This document shows positions 25,322 through 35,311 of a stretch of 48,610 nt of DNA, piece by piece. A program made the position numbers and the translations under genes. The notes under the pieces were generated by a model. The model ran no database searches. It saw only the letters and a program-made list of their open reading frames with translations, and was not told the DNA's origin. Every line of letters begins with the position of its first letter. Position 1 is the first letter of the stretch. Source of the DNA: Oscillospiraceae bacterium (GTDB lineage: Bacteria > Bacillota > Clostridia > Oscillospirales > Ruminococcaceae); assembly GCA_017396665.1 (NCBI GenBank), contig JAFQLH010000044.1, positions 1 to 48,610 of the forward strand, given 5' to 3'.

Positions 25322-27100
25322 ATGGATACAATGAAAGGCTTAAAAAGAACCCATTACTGCGGACAGGTACTCGAAGCAGGACAGGAAGTAACAGTAGGCG
25401 GATTTTGTGATACCGTAAGAAATAAGGGAGGTATCATCTTTATCGTGCTGCGTGACAGAACAGGCGTAGTACAGCTTACATTCGACGATACAAGCGATAA
25501 GCAGGTGTTTGAAAAGGCTGCATCCTGCCATAGCGAGTATGTTGTTATGGCAAAGGGTATGGTAAGAGAGCGTGAAAGCAAGAACCCTAAGATTCCAACA
25601 GGCAACGTAGAAATATATGTCACTGACCTTAGAATTCTCTCAAAGGCCCAGACAACTCCTTTTGAAATTGTAGATAATTCAAATACCAACGAGGAGCTCC
25701 GCCTTAAGTACAGATACTTGGACCTCAGAAGAACTCCTCTCCAGAGAAATATCATCACCCGTCACGAGGTAGCAAGAATAGCTAGAGAGTATTTCTACGA
25801 AAATGGCTTTATCGAAATCGAAACACCAATGTTTATGAAGTCAACCCCTGAAGGAGCAAGAGACTACCTCGTTCCTTCAAGAGTACACCCCGGCAGATTT
25901 TATGCTCTCCCACAGTCACCACAGATTTATAAGCAGCTTCTTATGATTTCAGGCTTCGATAGATATGTCCAGCTCTCAAGATGCTTCAGAGACGAGGACC
26001 TGCGTGCAGACAGACAGCCTGAGTTTACTCAGATTGACCTTGAAATGTCATTTGTTGACGAGCAGGATATCCAGGAAACAATCGAGGGCTTCCTCGTTAA
26101 GCTGTTCAGAGAGGTTCTCTCAAAGGAAATCCCTGCACCGTTTGAAAGAATTACCTTCGCTGAAGCTATGAACAGATTCGGCAGCGATAAGCCTGATACA
26201 CGCTTCGGCATGGAAATTAAGGATATCACCGATACTGTTAAGGACGTAGACTTTGTAGTGTTCAAGAACGCTATCGAAATGGGCGGAAGCGTAAGAGCAA
26301 TCTGCCTCAAGGATGGTGCTAATACCTATACAAGAAAGGAAATCGACAAGCTCACAGAGCACGCAAAGGGAATAGGTGCCAAGGGCCTTGCATATGTAAG
26401 ATGGGTAGAGGATGCTCCTAACTGCTCATTCGGTAAGTTCCTCAAGGAAGGCGAGCTTGAGGCTATTCTCAATAAGGTTGACGCTCAGAAGGGCGACGTA
26501 GTGCTTATCGTCGCTGATAAGAATAAGACTGTCCTCTCAACTCTCGGCGCTCTGCGTCTTATCGCAGGTAAGAAGCTCGGCGTTATCGACGAAACAAAGT
26601 ATAACTTCCTCTGGATTACCGAAATGCCGTTCTTTGAGCACGACGAGGAAAATGATACTTGGGTTGCAGCACACCACCCATTCACAATGCCAATGGAAGA
26701 ATGTGTAGAATACCTCGAGTCAGAGCCGGACAAGGTAAGAGCAAAGGCTTGGGACCTCGTCCTCAACGGCGTAGAGCTGTCTTCCGGCTCAATGCGTATC
26801 ACAGACTGCGAGCTCCAGCAGAAGATGTTTGAGCTCCTCGGTATGACAAAGGAAGAAATCGACCTGAAGTTCGGCTTCCTCGTGGATGCGTATAAGTATG
26901 CCGCACCACCACACGGCGGTATGGGTATCGGTCTCGACAGACTCGCTATGATAATCTGTGGCGCTGACAATCTCCGTGACGTAACTGCATTCCCTAAGGT
27001 TCAGAATGCAAGCGAGCTTATGTCACAGTGTCCTGCAGAGGTAGATGTAAAACAGCTCGAAGAGCTCCATATCTGCTTAAAGCTTGAGGATAAGGAATAG
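25322..27100 (+). CDS. aspS: Aspartyl-tRNA synthetase
   Basis: Class II synthetase for tRNA-Asp, 592 aa, the bacterial length with a GAD insertion domain. Visible are the OB-fold anticodon domain at the start (GQEVTVGGFCDTVRNKGGIIFIVLRDRTG), motif 2 RCFRDEDLRADRQPEFTQID, the GAD domain around 280-420, the insertion's RITDCELQQKMFELLG, and motif 3 GGMGIGLDRLAMIICG. An ATG at 25331 is an alternative. The gene is last in the T-box operon and explains the predicted tRNA-Asp specificity. No strong terminator is seen directly downstream. Confidence 0.97.
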   Translation: MDTMKGLKRTHYCGQVLEAGQEVTVGGFCDTVRNKGGIIFIVLRDRTGVVQLTFDDTSDKQVFEKAASCHSEYVVMAKGMVRERESKNPKIPTGNVEIYVTDLRILSKAQTTPFEIVDNSNTNEELRLKYRYLDLRRTPLQRNIITRHEVARIAREYFYENGFIEIETPMFMKSTPEGARDYLVPSRVHPGRFYALPQSPQIYKQLLMISGFDRYVQLSRCFRDEDLRADRQPEFTQIDLEMSFVDEQDIQETIEGFLVKLFREVLSKEIPAPFERITFAEAMNRFGSDKPDTRFGMEIKDITDTVKDVDFVVFKNAIEMGGSVRAICLKDGANTYTRKEIDKLTEHAKGIGAKGLAYVRWVEDAPNCSFGKFLKEGELEAILNKVDAQKGDVVLIVADKNKTVLSTLGALRLIAGKKLGVIDETKYNFLWITEMPFFEHDEENDTWVAAHHPFTMPMEECVEYLESEPDKVRAKAWDLVLNGVELSSGSMRITDCELQQKMFELLGMTKEEIDLKFGFLVDAYKYAAPPHGGMGIGLDRLAMIICGADNLRDVTAFPKVQNASELMSQCPAEVDVKQLEELHICLKLEDKE

Positions 27101-27189
27101 CAGCTGTGATTTGCCTTACAAGGCATAGTCCTTTGTAACAAAAAGTAATATGCGTTTTTGTATAAACTGCCGTATTTTGCGTCGCAGAG

Positions 27190-27218
27190 TGTACAAGAAC
27201 GCATTTTTGTTGTATAAT
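27190..27218 (+). promoter_or_regulatory. Candidate promoter for the papain-like gene
   Basis: TATAAT at 27213-27218 with a weak -35 TGTACA (27190-27195) 17 bases upstream. It lies within the longest reading frame and so supports the later ATG at 27288. Confidence 0.5.
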
Positions 27219-27287
27219 TATATTTGGTGTGTGAGGGGAAATGTCTATAAAAAACGCACATCAAGTATATATGAGATTGGAATAACT

Positions 27288-27854
27288 ATGGCTAATAATA
27301 GAAAGAAAATTTATGTAATTCTCTCGCAGACGGGTACTGTCCCTGCGAGAATAATAAAGTTTTTTACCGGTGCACCTTATAACCACGCATCACTCTCTAC
27401 AGACTCTGAATTGCAGGAGATATATAGCTTCTGCCGTAAGTTCAAGAGATTCGCACTTCCTGCAGGCTTCGTAGAAGAAAACGGGGTAGGCGTGTTTGAT
27501 ATGTTTAACAGAGTGCCTTGCGAAATATATGCCTTTGAGGTAAGTGACGAGCAGTACGAAATGTATCAGACAATGCTCGATAGCTTCAAGAAGGACAAGA
27601 AGCTGTATTCGTATAACGTAATCGGACTTATCGGACTTGCGTTCGGGCTTGCCGTACATAGAAAGAATCACTTTGTGTGCTCGCAGTTTGTTGCACATAT
27701 CCTCAGCGAGTGTAAAATTGCCGTGTTCAATAAGGACTTGGGACTCGTAAAGCCTGACGACTTCAGATATCTCGACAACGCTGAGCTTGTGTATAAGGGC
27801 GATATGAAAACAATTCTCCCGCTCGGACTCGGTAAGAAGTCCGTCGGAGTGTAA
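27288..27854 (+). CDS. Permuted papain-like (NlpC/P60 superfamily) protein
   Basis: The 188-residue protein has a histidine in FFTGAPYNHASLS (His33) and a cysteine in HFVCSQFVAHIL (Cys131). This histidine-before-cysteine order is that of circularly permuted papain-fold proteins such as YiiX, YaeF and LRAT-like enzymes, which act on amide or acyl bonds. No signal peptide is visible, so it may work in the cytoplasm. ATG at 27288 is chosen because a promoter lies between it and the earlier ATG at 27150; the ribosome binding site is weak. A terminator follows. Substrate unknown. Confidence 0.75.
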   Translation: MANNRKKIYVILSQTGTVPARIIKFFTGAPYNHASLSTDSELQEIYSFCRKFKRFALPAGFVEENGVGVFDMFNRVPCEIYAFEVSDEQYEMYQTMLDSFKKDKKLYSYNVIGLIGLAFGLAVHRKNHFVCSQFVAHILSECKIAVFNKDLGLVKPDDFRYLDNAELVYKGDMKTILPLGLGKKSVGV

Positions 27855-27867
27855 AAGATTATATAGC

Positions 27868-27903
27868 AAAAGGTACCGAGCGATAACTCGATACCTTTTT
27901 TTA
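27868..27903 (+). terminator. Intrinsic terminator after the papain-like gene
   Basis: AAAAGGTACCGAG pairs with CTCGATACCTTTT across CGATAA, with one G-T pair, and a run of seven T follows. Confidence 0.92.
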
Positions 27904-27921
27904 TGAAAACCGGAGTGAATA

Positions 27922-29109
27922 ATGATGCATAAGCTTAACTTCAGACATACAATAATAGCCTCATATTTCGGATATATTACCCAGGCAATACTCAATAACC
28001 TCGCACCGCTGTTTTTTCTCATCTTTATGGAGAGCTTTGATATTCCGCTTGGCAAGGTTACCCTCATTGTTACAATAAACTTTCTCGTCCAGCTGTTTGT
28101 CGATATGCTCGCAGGGAAGTTTGTCGATAAAACAGGTTACCGTATCCCGGTAGTCGCCGCACACGTCTTTGCCGCTGCAGGACTTGTACTGCTCGCAGTC
28201 CTTCCGAATGTAATGCGAAATTCCTATGCCGGCATAATCATAGCAGTCTGTGTGTACGCAGTAGGCGGAGGACTTACAGAGGTGCTCATAAGCCCGATTG
28301 TCGAGGCTTGCCCTACAGATAATAAAGCAGGTGCAATGAGCCTTCTCCACTCGTTCTACTGCTGGGGAACTGTCGCAGTTATCCTGCTGTCAACAGGCTT
28401 TATGTATCTGTTTGGTAAGCAAAGCTGGACAACGCTTTGCGTACTCTGGGCAGTTGTTCCGCTCGTGAATGCCGTGTTTTTCTGCCTCGTTCCAATAAAC
28501 CGGCTCTGTGAGGGAGAAAGCGGTATGAAACTGACAGAGCTTTTTAAAACGAAGGTGTTCTGGGTGTTTATGGTGCTTATGTTTGCATCGGGTGCGTCCG
28601 AGCAGGCAATGAGCCAGTGGGCCTCAGCGTTTGCAGAAAGCGGCCTCAAGGTTTCAAAGACAGTCGGTGATATCGCAGGCCCGTGTATGTTTTCAATTCT
28701 CATGGGAACAGCCCGTGTATTATCCTCAAAGCTCAGCGATAAAAAAGAACTGCTCAACCCGATTTCACTCAGTGCGGCTCTCTGCGTGGGTGCGTACCTG
28801 CTCGCATCACTCTCTGAAAACGCAGTGTTGTCACTTGTAGGCTGTGCAGTCTGTGGCTTCTCAGTAGGAATAATGTGGCCGGGCGTGTTCAGTAGCGCAA
28901 GTGCAACGCTCAAGCGTGGCGGCTCTCTTATGTTTGCAATGCTCGCACTCGCAGGAGATGTCGGCTGTTCAGCAGGTCCGACAGTCGTAGGCTTTATCGC
29001 AGACGCAAACGGAGACAGCCTCAAAACCGGACTGCTGTTTGCAATTATTTTCCCGATAACGCTCATAGTACTAAGCTTTGTGTGTAAGAAAATCAAGAAT
29101 AAGACATAA
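27922..29109 (+). CDS. Major facilitator superfamily transporter
   Basis: The 395-residue protein has about 12 membrane helices. A typical MFS loop lies between helices 2 and 3 (DMLAGKFVDKTGYRIPVVAA, in place of GxLaDrxGrR). The midpoint loop is near residues 185-205 (NRLCEGESGMKLTELFKTK). The second half contains GTARVLSSKLSDKKELL, GFSVGIMWPGVFS and AGDVGCSAGPTVVGFIADA, which resemble sugar or fucose-permease-like members, but the substrate cannot be told. ATGs at 27922 and 27925 are both possible after CGGAGTG. A terminator shared with guaB follows. Confidence 0.88.
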   Translation: MMHKLNFRHTIIASYFGYITQAILNNLAPLFFLIFMESFDIPLGKVTLIVTINFLVQLFVDMLAGKFVDKTGYRIPVVAAHVFAAAGLVLLAVLPNVMRNSYAGIIIAVCVYAVGGGLTEVLISPIVEACPTDNKAGAMSLLHSFYCWGTVAVILLSTGFMYLFGKQSWTTLCVLWAVVPLVNAVFFCLVPINRLCEGESGMKLTELFKTKVFWVFMVLMFASGASEQAMSQWASAFAESGLKVSKTVGDIAGPCMFSILMGTARVLSSKLSDKKELLNPISLSAALCVGAYLLASLSENAVLSLVGCAVCGFSVGIMWPGVFSSASATLKRGGSLMFAMLALAGDVGCSAGPTVVGFIADANGDSLKTGLLFAIIFPITLIVLSFVCKKIKNKT

Positions 29110-29112
29110 TAA

Positions 29113-29148
29113 AAAGGCTCACCTCGAAAGAGATGAGCCTTAACTTTT
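29113..29148. terminator. Bidirectional terminator between the MFS gene and guaB
   Basis: AAGGCTCACCTC pairs with GAGATGAGCCTT around GAAA with one mismatch. A-rich sequence precedes it and CTTTTTTA follows, so it can end both converging transcripts. Confidence 0.85.
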
Positions 29149-29151
29149 TTA

Positions 29152-30645
<1,494 letters not shown>

Positions 30646-30681
30646 TCATCATTCAGTTATTTTAATAGTGGTATTTTAATT

Positions 30682-30710
30682 AGTTTACACTATTTTTCGA
30701 GAATTGTCAA
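30682..30710 (-). promoter_or_regulatory. Sigma-A promoter for guaB
   Basis: Read on the minus strand: TTGACA (30710-30705), a 17-base spacer and TAAACT (30687-30682). Confidence 0.75.
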
Positions 30711-30742
30711 CGTAATTTTTGCACTATAAAATTGAACAAAAA

Positions 30743-30776
30743 GCCCCTCTCACAAGCAAAGTGTACAAGAGGGGAT
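30743..30776 (-). terminator. Terminator of the D,D-carboxypeptidase gene
   Basis: Read on the minus strand, CCCCTCT pairs with AGAGGGG around a loop of about 17 bases, followed by CTTTTTG. Confidence 0.8.
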
Positions 30777-30784
30777 TTAGTAAA

Positions 30785-31732
30785 TTATTCAAACAACTCG
30801 TTTGCAATTTTCTGAGCCTGTGCGTAACGGCTGTCCTTGTTTTCAAGACCGAATAAACCTATAATGTAGCTGTCATTTCCGTCTGTCGCAGTGCAGATAA
30901 TGTTGTAGTAATCATCAAGTGAGCCTGTCTTGAGCCCTGTGATGTATGGGCTGTAATACTCGCTGGCAGAATCAAGACAGTAGTTTGTGCTTAGCCACAG
31001 ATTCTGCTCACCGCTTTCGTAGGTTACCTTGTGTGACGGCATGCAAGCGTACTTCATTATAAGCTCGTTTTCGTATGCAAGCCTTGAGATAATCAGCATG
31101 TCCTCAAGCGTGCTGTAGTGTTCATCTCCGTAGTATCCGTCAGGTACACAGAAGCTTGAACCGCAAAGCCCGATTTCCTTGCCGTACCGGTTCATCTCTG
31201 CTACAAATTCCTCAACGGCGTCCTCTGATGATATCGAATCATCATTTGCTATCCTTCTGCCTGCCGCCGCTGCAATAGCATAAGCCGCATCATTTCCCGA
31301 AGGAATAAGCATTCCCTCAATGAGCATCTCGACAGTAAGCTGCATGCCTTCTTTTACATATGCAATAGAAGAGCCGCTCTCAATGAAGGAAACCTCCTCG
31401 CCGCAGGTTATTATTTCGTCAGGTGAAAGGTATCTTAGTGCCACAAGTGCCGTCATAAGCTTTGTTGTGCTCGCAGGATAAATAACCTTTTCTTCACCCT
31501 TCAGAAGAATAAAGCAGTCAGCCTCTATGTCATATACAAACGCCTGCCTTGCCGTAGTCGATATGCTGTCGTCTTTTGATACCACAATAAAATTGTCGTG
31601 AAGTGTCGCAGCAGGAAGTGCGTCAAAGCTGTTGTCACCAAAGAACTTAACTGTTATTACCGCAATAATGAGAAGTAATACAGCACATATTCCTGATATA
31701 GCAAGCGCGCCGTTGCGTGTAAGTGATTTCAT
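30785..31732 (-). CDS. D-alanyl-D-alanine carboxypeptidase, S11 family
   Basis: Penicillin-binding-type enzyme that trims the terminal D-Ala from peptidoglycan stem peptides outside the cell. The 315-residue protein has an N-terminal membrane helix or signal anchor (about 9-30), then the catalytic SxxK motif PASTTK (Ser88, Lys91), SGN (145-147) and KTG (268-270). It lacks the extra C-terminal domain and amphipathic helix common in DacA, so it is likely held by its N-terminal helix. ATG at 31732 follows CGGAG; an upstream in-frame start at 31798 lies in the promoter and is rejected. Divergent from the chemotaxis operon. Confidence 0.92.
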   Translation of the reverse strand: MKSLTRNGALAISGICAVLLLIIAVITVKFFGDNSFDALPAATLHDNFIVVSKDDSISTTARQAFVYDIEADCFILLKGEEKVIYPASTTKLMTALVALRYLSPDEIITCGEEVSFIESGSSIAYVKEGMQLTVEMLIEGMLIPSGNDAAYAIAAAAGRRIANDDSISSEDAVEEFVAEMNRYGKEIGLCGSSFCVPDGYYGDEHYSTLEDMLIISRLAYENELIMKYACMPSHKVTYESGEQNLWLSTNYCLDSASEYYSPYITGLKTGSLDDYYNIICTATDGNDSYIIGLFGLENKDSRYAQAQKIANELFE

Positions 31733-31769
31733 TATGTCATCTCCGTGGTGAATGTTTTCTGCAAGTGTC

Positions 31770-31798
31770 AGTATAGCACATGCTGTGTCCAAAGTCAA
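31770..31798 (-). promoter_or_regulatory. Sigma-A promoter for the D,D-carboxypeptidase gene
   Basis: Read on the minus strand: TTGACT (31798-31793), a 17-base spacer and TATACT (31775-31770) with extended TGC. Confidence 0.85.
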
Positions 31799-31854
31799 AT
31801 TACAATACTGTCATATTGCCCAACTTTCATACCTCAAATATTATGTTTTGCACA

Positions 31855-31884
31855 TTGTAAAAGGGGAGCAGTTTGTGATATAAT
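31855..31884 (+). promoter_or_regulatory. Promoter for the chemotaxis operon
   Basis: TATAAT (31879-31884) with extended TGA; a weak -35 (TTGTAA, 31855-31860) lies 18 bases upstream. Confidence 0.65.
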
Positions 31885-31955
31885 AGAAAGTGGAGAATTG
31901 TACACTTTTGTGTTTAGTATAGCCACTTTTGAAAGAAAGGAGTGCGGTTTCCCTT

Positions 31956-33227
31956 TTGGAAACAGCAACAAGCATTATGGCAAAGTTTGACGAAGGTATG
32001 GAGTCGATGCTCGACACCTACATATATGAGGAAAATCAGCTTCTGGAACAGCTCGACGAAATCCTTATGCGTACAGAAAGAGCACAGGAAATCGCCCCCG
32101 ACGATATCGCTGAAATCTTCAGAATAATGCATACTATCAAGGGCTCGTCATCAATGATGGGACTTTCAAATATGCAGAAGCTCTCGCACGCAGTAGAGGA
32201 CCTCTTCTCAATCCTGCGTGATAAGCCTGATACACCGTATGATAAGGATACACTGTTTAACCTCGTGTTCTCAGCATCAGACAGCCTGAAAAATGAAATA
32301 GATGTAATACAGGACGACTCTGCAGAGCTTACCGACTTTACACAGCAGATTGCAGGAATAAGAGCCTATGCCGACGTTATGAAGCTCGGCTCTGCACAGA
32401 ATGCAGTCGCACTCCCTAAGGAAGCAATCTTCGAGGAAGGCGAAAGTGACGAAATCTGTGCACTCTTAGTAAAATACAGCGAAAGCTGTCTTATGCCGTC
32501 AGTAAGAGCAATGCTGCTCCTTCGTTCTCTCGGCAATGTCTGTGAGGTAACAAGAACAATCCCTTCAGACCTCGACGCCGATACAGCGAATGACGTTATC
32601 GCAAAGGACGGACTTGTTATAAAGCTTATCTGCGACGATAAGAACGCAGTGCTTGAAACAGCTAAGAACGCTATGAACGTCGAGGACGCAAGCTGGCTTG
32701 AGCGTGAAGAAAAGCCAAGCCCACAGCCTCAGCCACAGCAGATAGAGAAGGAAGAAAAGCCTTCTGAAACCGCACCGAAGGAAGAGCCTAAAAAGGAATC
32801 AAAATCAAAATCTTCAGATAAGAGCAGTATCATTTCCGTAAAGCTCTCAAAGCTCGACGCACTGCTTGACCTCGTGAGCGAAATTGTTATAACAGAATCA
32901 ACCGTTACCTCAAGCCCCGACCTTAAAGGCTTTGAGGGAAGTCTGGAGCGTTTTAATACAGCCGCAAGAAACCTAAAGAAGCTCACTGACGAGCTACAGG
33001 ACGTTGTTATGTCAATACGAATGGTGCCTGTCTCAAATGCCTTCTCGAAAATGAGCAGAGTTGTAAGAGATATGAACCAGAAGCTCCATAAGAATGTAGA
33101 GCTTAAGTTTGTGGGCGAGGAAACAGAAGTAGATAAATCTGTTGTAGATATCCTCAATGACCCTCTTATGCACCTTGTAAGAAATGCCGTTGACCACGGT
33201 ATTGAAGAGCCTGAGGAAAGAGAATGA
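31956..33227 (+). CDS. cheA: Chemotaxis histidine kinase CheA, N-terminal part ending at an in-frame TGA
   Basis: CheA takes phosphate from ATP under receptor control and passes it to CheY and CheB. This segment has the HPt domain with the phosphorylated histidine in IMHTIKGSSSMMG, a CheY-binding P2-like domain (about 150-245), a Pro/Lys-rich linker, the dimerisation helices and the kinase N-box LMHLVRNAVDHGIEEPEERE. TGA at 33225-33227 then interrupts the frame, before the ATP-lid motifs. The start is uncertain: TTG at 31956 (13 bases after AAAGGAG) or ATG at 31977. As drawn, the product lacks the catalytic G-boxes and the CheW-binding domain, so it should be inactive unless TGA is read through. 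Confidence 0.85.
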   Translation: METATSIMAKFDEGMESMLDTYIYEENQLLEQLDEILMRTERAQEIAPDDIAEIFRIMHTIKGSSSMMGLSNMQKLSHAVEDLFSILRDKPDTPYDKDTLFNLVFSASDSLKNEIDVIQDDSAELTDFTQQIAGIRAYADVMKLGSAQNAVALPKEAIFEEGESDEICALLVKYSESCLMPSVRAMLLLRSLGNVCEVTRTIPSDLDADTANDVIAKDGLVIKLICDDKNAVLETAKNAMNVEDASWLEREEKPSPQPQPQQIEKEEKPSETAPKEEPKKESKSKSSDKSSIISVKLSKLDALLDLVSEIVITESTVTSSPDLKGFEGSLERFNTAARNLKKLTDELQDVVMSIRMVPVSNAFSKMSRVVRDMNQKLHKNVELKFVGEETEVDKSVVDILNDPLMHLVRNAVDHGIEEPEERE

Positions 33228-34007
33228 AAGGGTAAAACCGAAAAACCGACCGTTACCCTGCGTGCCGAAAATGCATCAGGCGAGGTTGTTATCACAGTAG
33301 AGGATAACGGCGCAGGTATGGACCATACAAAAATTCTCGCAAAGGCAAAGAAGAAAGGTCTCCTCAGAAAGCCTGAAGAAGAGTATACAAAGAGCGAAGC
33401 TCTGTCACTAATTATGAGAGCAGGCTTCTCAACAAACGAAAATGTAACGGAGTATTCCGGAAGAGGCGTCGGAATGGACGTTGTAAAACAGAATATTGAA
33501 AAGGTCGGCGGAAAGCTCGTCGTAGAATCTGACCTCGGCGTAGGCAGTAGGTTTGTTATCAAAATTCCTCTGTCACTGTCTATCACAGACGTTATGCAGG
33601 TAAGCGTAGGACAAACAGACCTGTCAATTCCAATCTCGTCAGTCAAGGAGATTTTCAAGCTCAAGCCCGAAACCCTCGTAAGAGATACTGAAGGTACGGA
33701 GCTTTGTATGATAAGAGGCAGATGCTACCCGGTAATCAGACTCTCTGAGTATTTCGGCGTAGAGTCTGAAATAACAGAGCTCACAGACGGCATAATGGTT
33801 TTCTGCGAGGACGACCATATGAGAGCCTGCCTGTTTGCAGACAGCCTTATAGGCGAACAGCAGATAGTTGTAAAGCCGTTTTCACCTTATCTTGCACAGC
33901 ATAATATCGCAGAAAGCGGTCTGTCAGGCTGCTCAATACTCGCAGACGGAAGCATTACGCTTATCGTTGATGTAAAAACAATAATTTCGAATATTTTCGG
34001 AAACTGA
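33228..34007 (+). pseudogene. cheA: CheA C-terminal part downstream of the in-frame TGA
   Basis: The frame of the upstream part continues after TGA without another stop to 34007. It begins KGKTEKPTVTLRAENASG, then has the G1 box VEDNGAGMD, the G2 box YSGRGVGMDVVKQN with GSRFVIKIPLSLS, and the CheW-like P5 domain (SVGQTDLSIPISSVKEIFKL onward). The first ATG is 33318, within the G1 box, with no ribosome binding site, so a separate product is unlikely. Codon use is like the rest of the gene and no second lesion is seen, so the interruption is recent, or a sequence error, or suppressed. The stop TGA overlaps the next frame's ATG at 34007. Confidence 0.75.
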
Positions 34008-34027
34008 TGAAAGGAAGGGAATCCAAA

Positions 34028-34456
34028 GTGGCATTTGAAAACTCAGCCGAGAATATAAGACTCCTTACCTTTTTCGTCGGAGAGGAGCAGTATTGTGCGG
34101 ATATATCTATCGCCCACGATATTATAAAAGTCCCCGCAATAACCTATATTCCAAGACTTCCGGAGTATATAAAGGGGGTAATAAACCTTCGTGGTAAGGT
34201 AGTGCCTATATGTGACTTAGCTCTCAGATTCGGAGTCGAGGGAGAGGAGTACGACGGCCAGAGCTGTGTTATCGTCTTTTCAATAAGAGGTACACAGGTC
34301 GGCTTCCTCGTTAAAAGAGTAGGGGATGTTATAGACATAACCGAAAAGCAGATTTGCCCGACAGTAAATGAGCGAAGCTTCATCAGTCATATCGTAACAA
34401 CAGAGGAAGGAAGCTTTGTCAAGAAAATAAACCTCGAGGAAGTATTTGAGGCGTAA
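34028..34456 (+). CDS. cheW: Chemotaxis coupling protein CheW
   Basis: Links chemoreceptors to CheA in the signalling array. The 142-residue protein has LLTFFVGEEQYCADISIAH, the family motif IPRLPEYIKGVINLRGKVVPICDLALRFG and VGFLVKRVGDVIDI. The GTG at 34028 is chosen because AAGGAAGGG lies eight bases upstream; an ATG at 34007 overlaps the cheA stop and also remains possible. Sequence fits a canonical single-domain CheW. It sits between cheA and cheR. Confidence 0.92.
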   Translation: MAFENSAENIRLLTFFVGEEQYCADISIAHDIIKVPAITYIPRLPEYIKGVINLRGKVVPICDLALRFGVEGEEYDGQSCVIVFSIRGTQVGFLVKRVGDVIDITEKQICPTVNERSFISHIVTTEEGSFVKKINLEEVFEA

Positions 34457-34481
34457 ACCATAGGAACAGGAGGAAAAAGGA

Positions 34482-35282
34482 GTGACCATAAATACCGAAG
34501 ATTTCGTCAGACTGACCAGCTTTATTAAGCAGAAGTATGGTATTGACCTCATAAATAAACAGCAGCTTGTCCAGTCAAGACTCGCCTTGTATGTAAAGCA
34601 AAGCGGCTATGATAACTTCACAGCCTTTTTAGATGCAGCCTTTGCGGACAGAAGCGGTGTCGAGGTCGCAAATATCATCAACAGGCTGACAACAAATCAC
34701 ACCTACTTCAACAGAGAATCACAGCACTTTGAACACCTGGTCAAGTATTTTCTGCCTAAGAAGGAAAAGGAGAACCTCAGCCACCAGCTCTGTATCTGGA
34801 GTGCGGGCTGTTCGTATGGTAATGAGCCGTATAACGTCGCTATGTTCATCGACGACTACTTCGGGTTCAGAAAGCCTGCATGGGACTGTAAGATTCTCGC
34901 AACAGACATCTCACTCAACGCCCTCGAAAAAGCAAAGAAGGGTATATATTCAGCCTCCTCAATCAAGGAGCTTCCTGAAGCATGGCAGAAGAAGTACTTT
35001 ACAAGGCTTCCCGACGGAAACTATCAGGTAGTCCCCAAAATAAGACAGGAGGTAGTGTTCAGATACCATAATCTTATGGAGCCGATTGCGTTTAAAAAGA
35101 CCTTCGACCTCATACTGTGCAGAAACGTAATGATTTATTTTGACGAACCTACCAGAGAACACCTGAGTCAGAGATTCTACGATAATATGAATCACGACAG
35201 CTTCTTGTATATCGGACATACAGAAATAATTTCGAACAATAAGTTTGAAAGGGTTGTTCCGGCAATATACCGTAAGCCATAA
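34482..35282 (+). CDS. cheR: Chemotaxis protein methyltransferase CheR
   Basis: Methylates glutamates of chemoreceptors with S-adenosylmethionine. The start is GTG at 34482 after AGGAGG. The 266-residue protein has the N-terminal helical domain (about 1-70), NRLTTNHTYFNRES, the SAM-binding loop IWSAGCSYGNEPYNVAM (usually SAGCSTGEEPYS), ILATDISLNALEKA and the diagnostic ILCRNVMIYFD with GHTE near the end. The change of the loop from TGEE to YGNE is worth noting but keeps the second Glu. It lies in order cheA-cheW-cheR-cheB. Confidence 0.94.
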   Translation: MTINTEDFVRLTSFIKQKYGIDLINKQQLVQSRLALYVKQSGYDNFTAFLDAAFADRSGVEVANIINRLTTNHTYFNRESQHFEHLVKYFLPKKEKENLSHQLCIWSAGCSYGNEPYNVAMFIDDYFGFRKPAWDCKILATDISLNALEKAKKGIYSASSIKELPEAWQKKYFTRLPDGNYQVVPKIRQEVVFRYHNLMEPIAFKKTFDLILCRNVMIYFDEPTREHLSQRFYDNMNHDSFLYIGHTEIISNNKFERVVPAIYRKP

Positions 35283-35311
35283 AATCACAATTTGGAAGGC
35301 AGTAGTTTTAT

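Noticed and set aside
33225-33227. Selenocysteine or reassigned TGA codon in cheA
   Set aside because: CheA has no known selenocysteine at this site, no obvious SECIS-like hairpin is evident just after it, and TGA ends several other genes in the window.
32729-33664. 311-codon open frame opposite cheA
   Set aside because: Antisense shadow of the kinase gene with Ser/Arg-rich low-complexity translation and no ribosome binding site.
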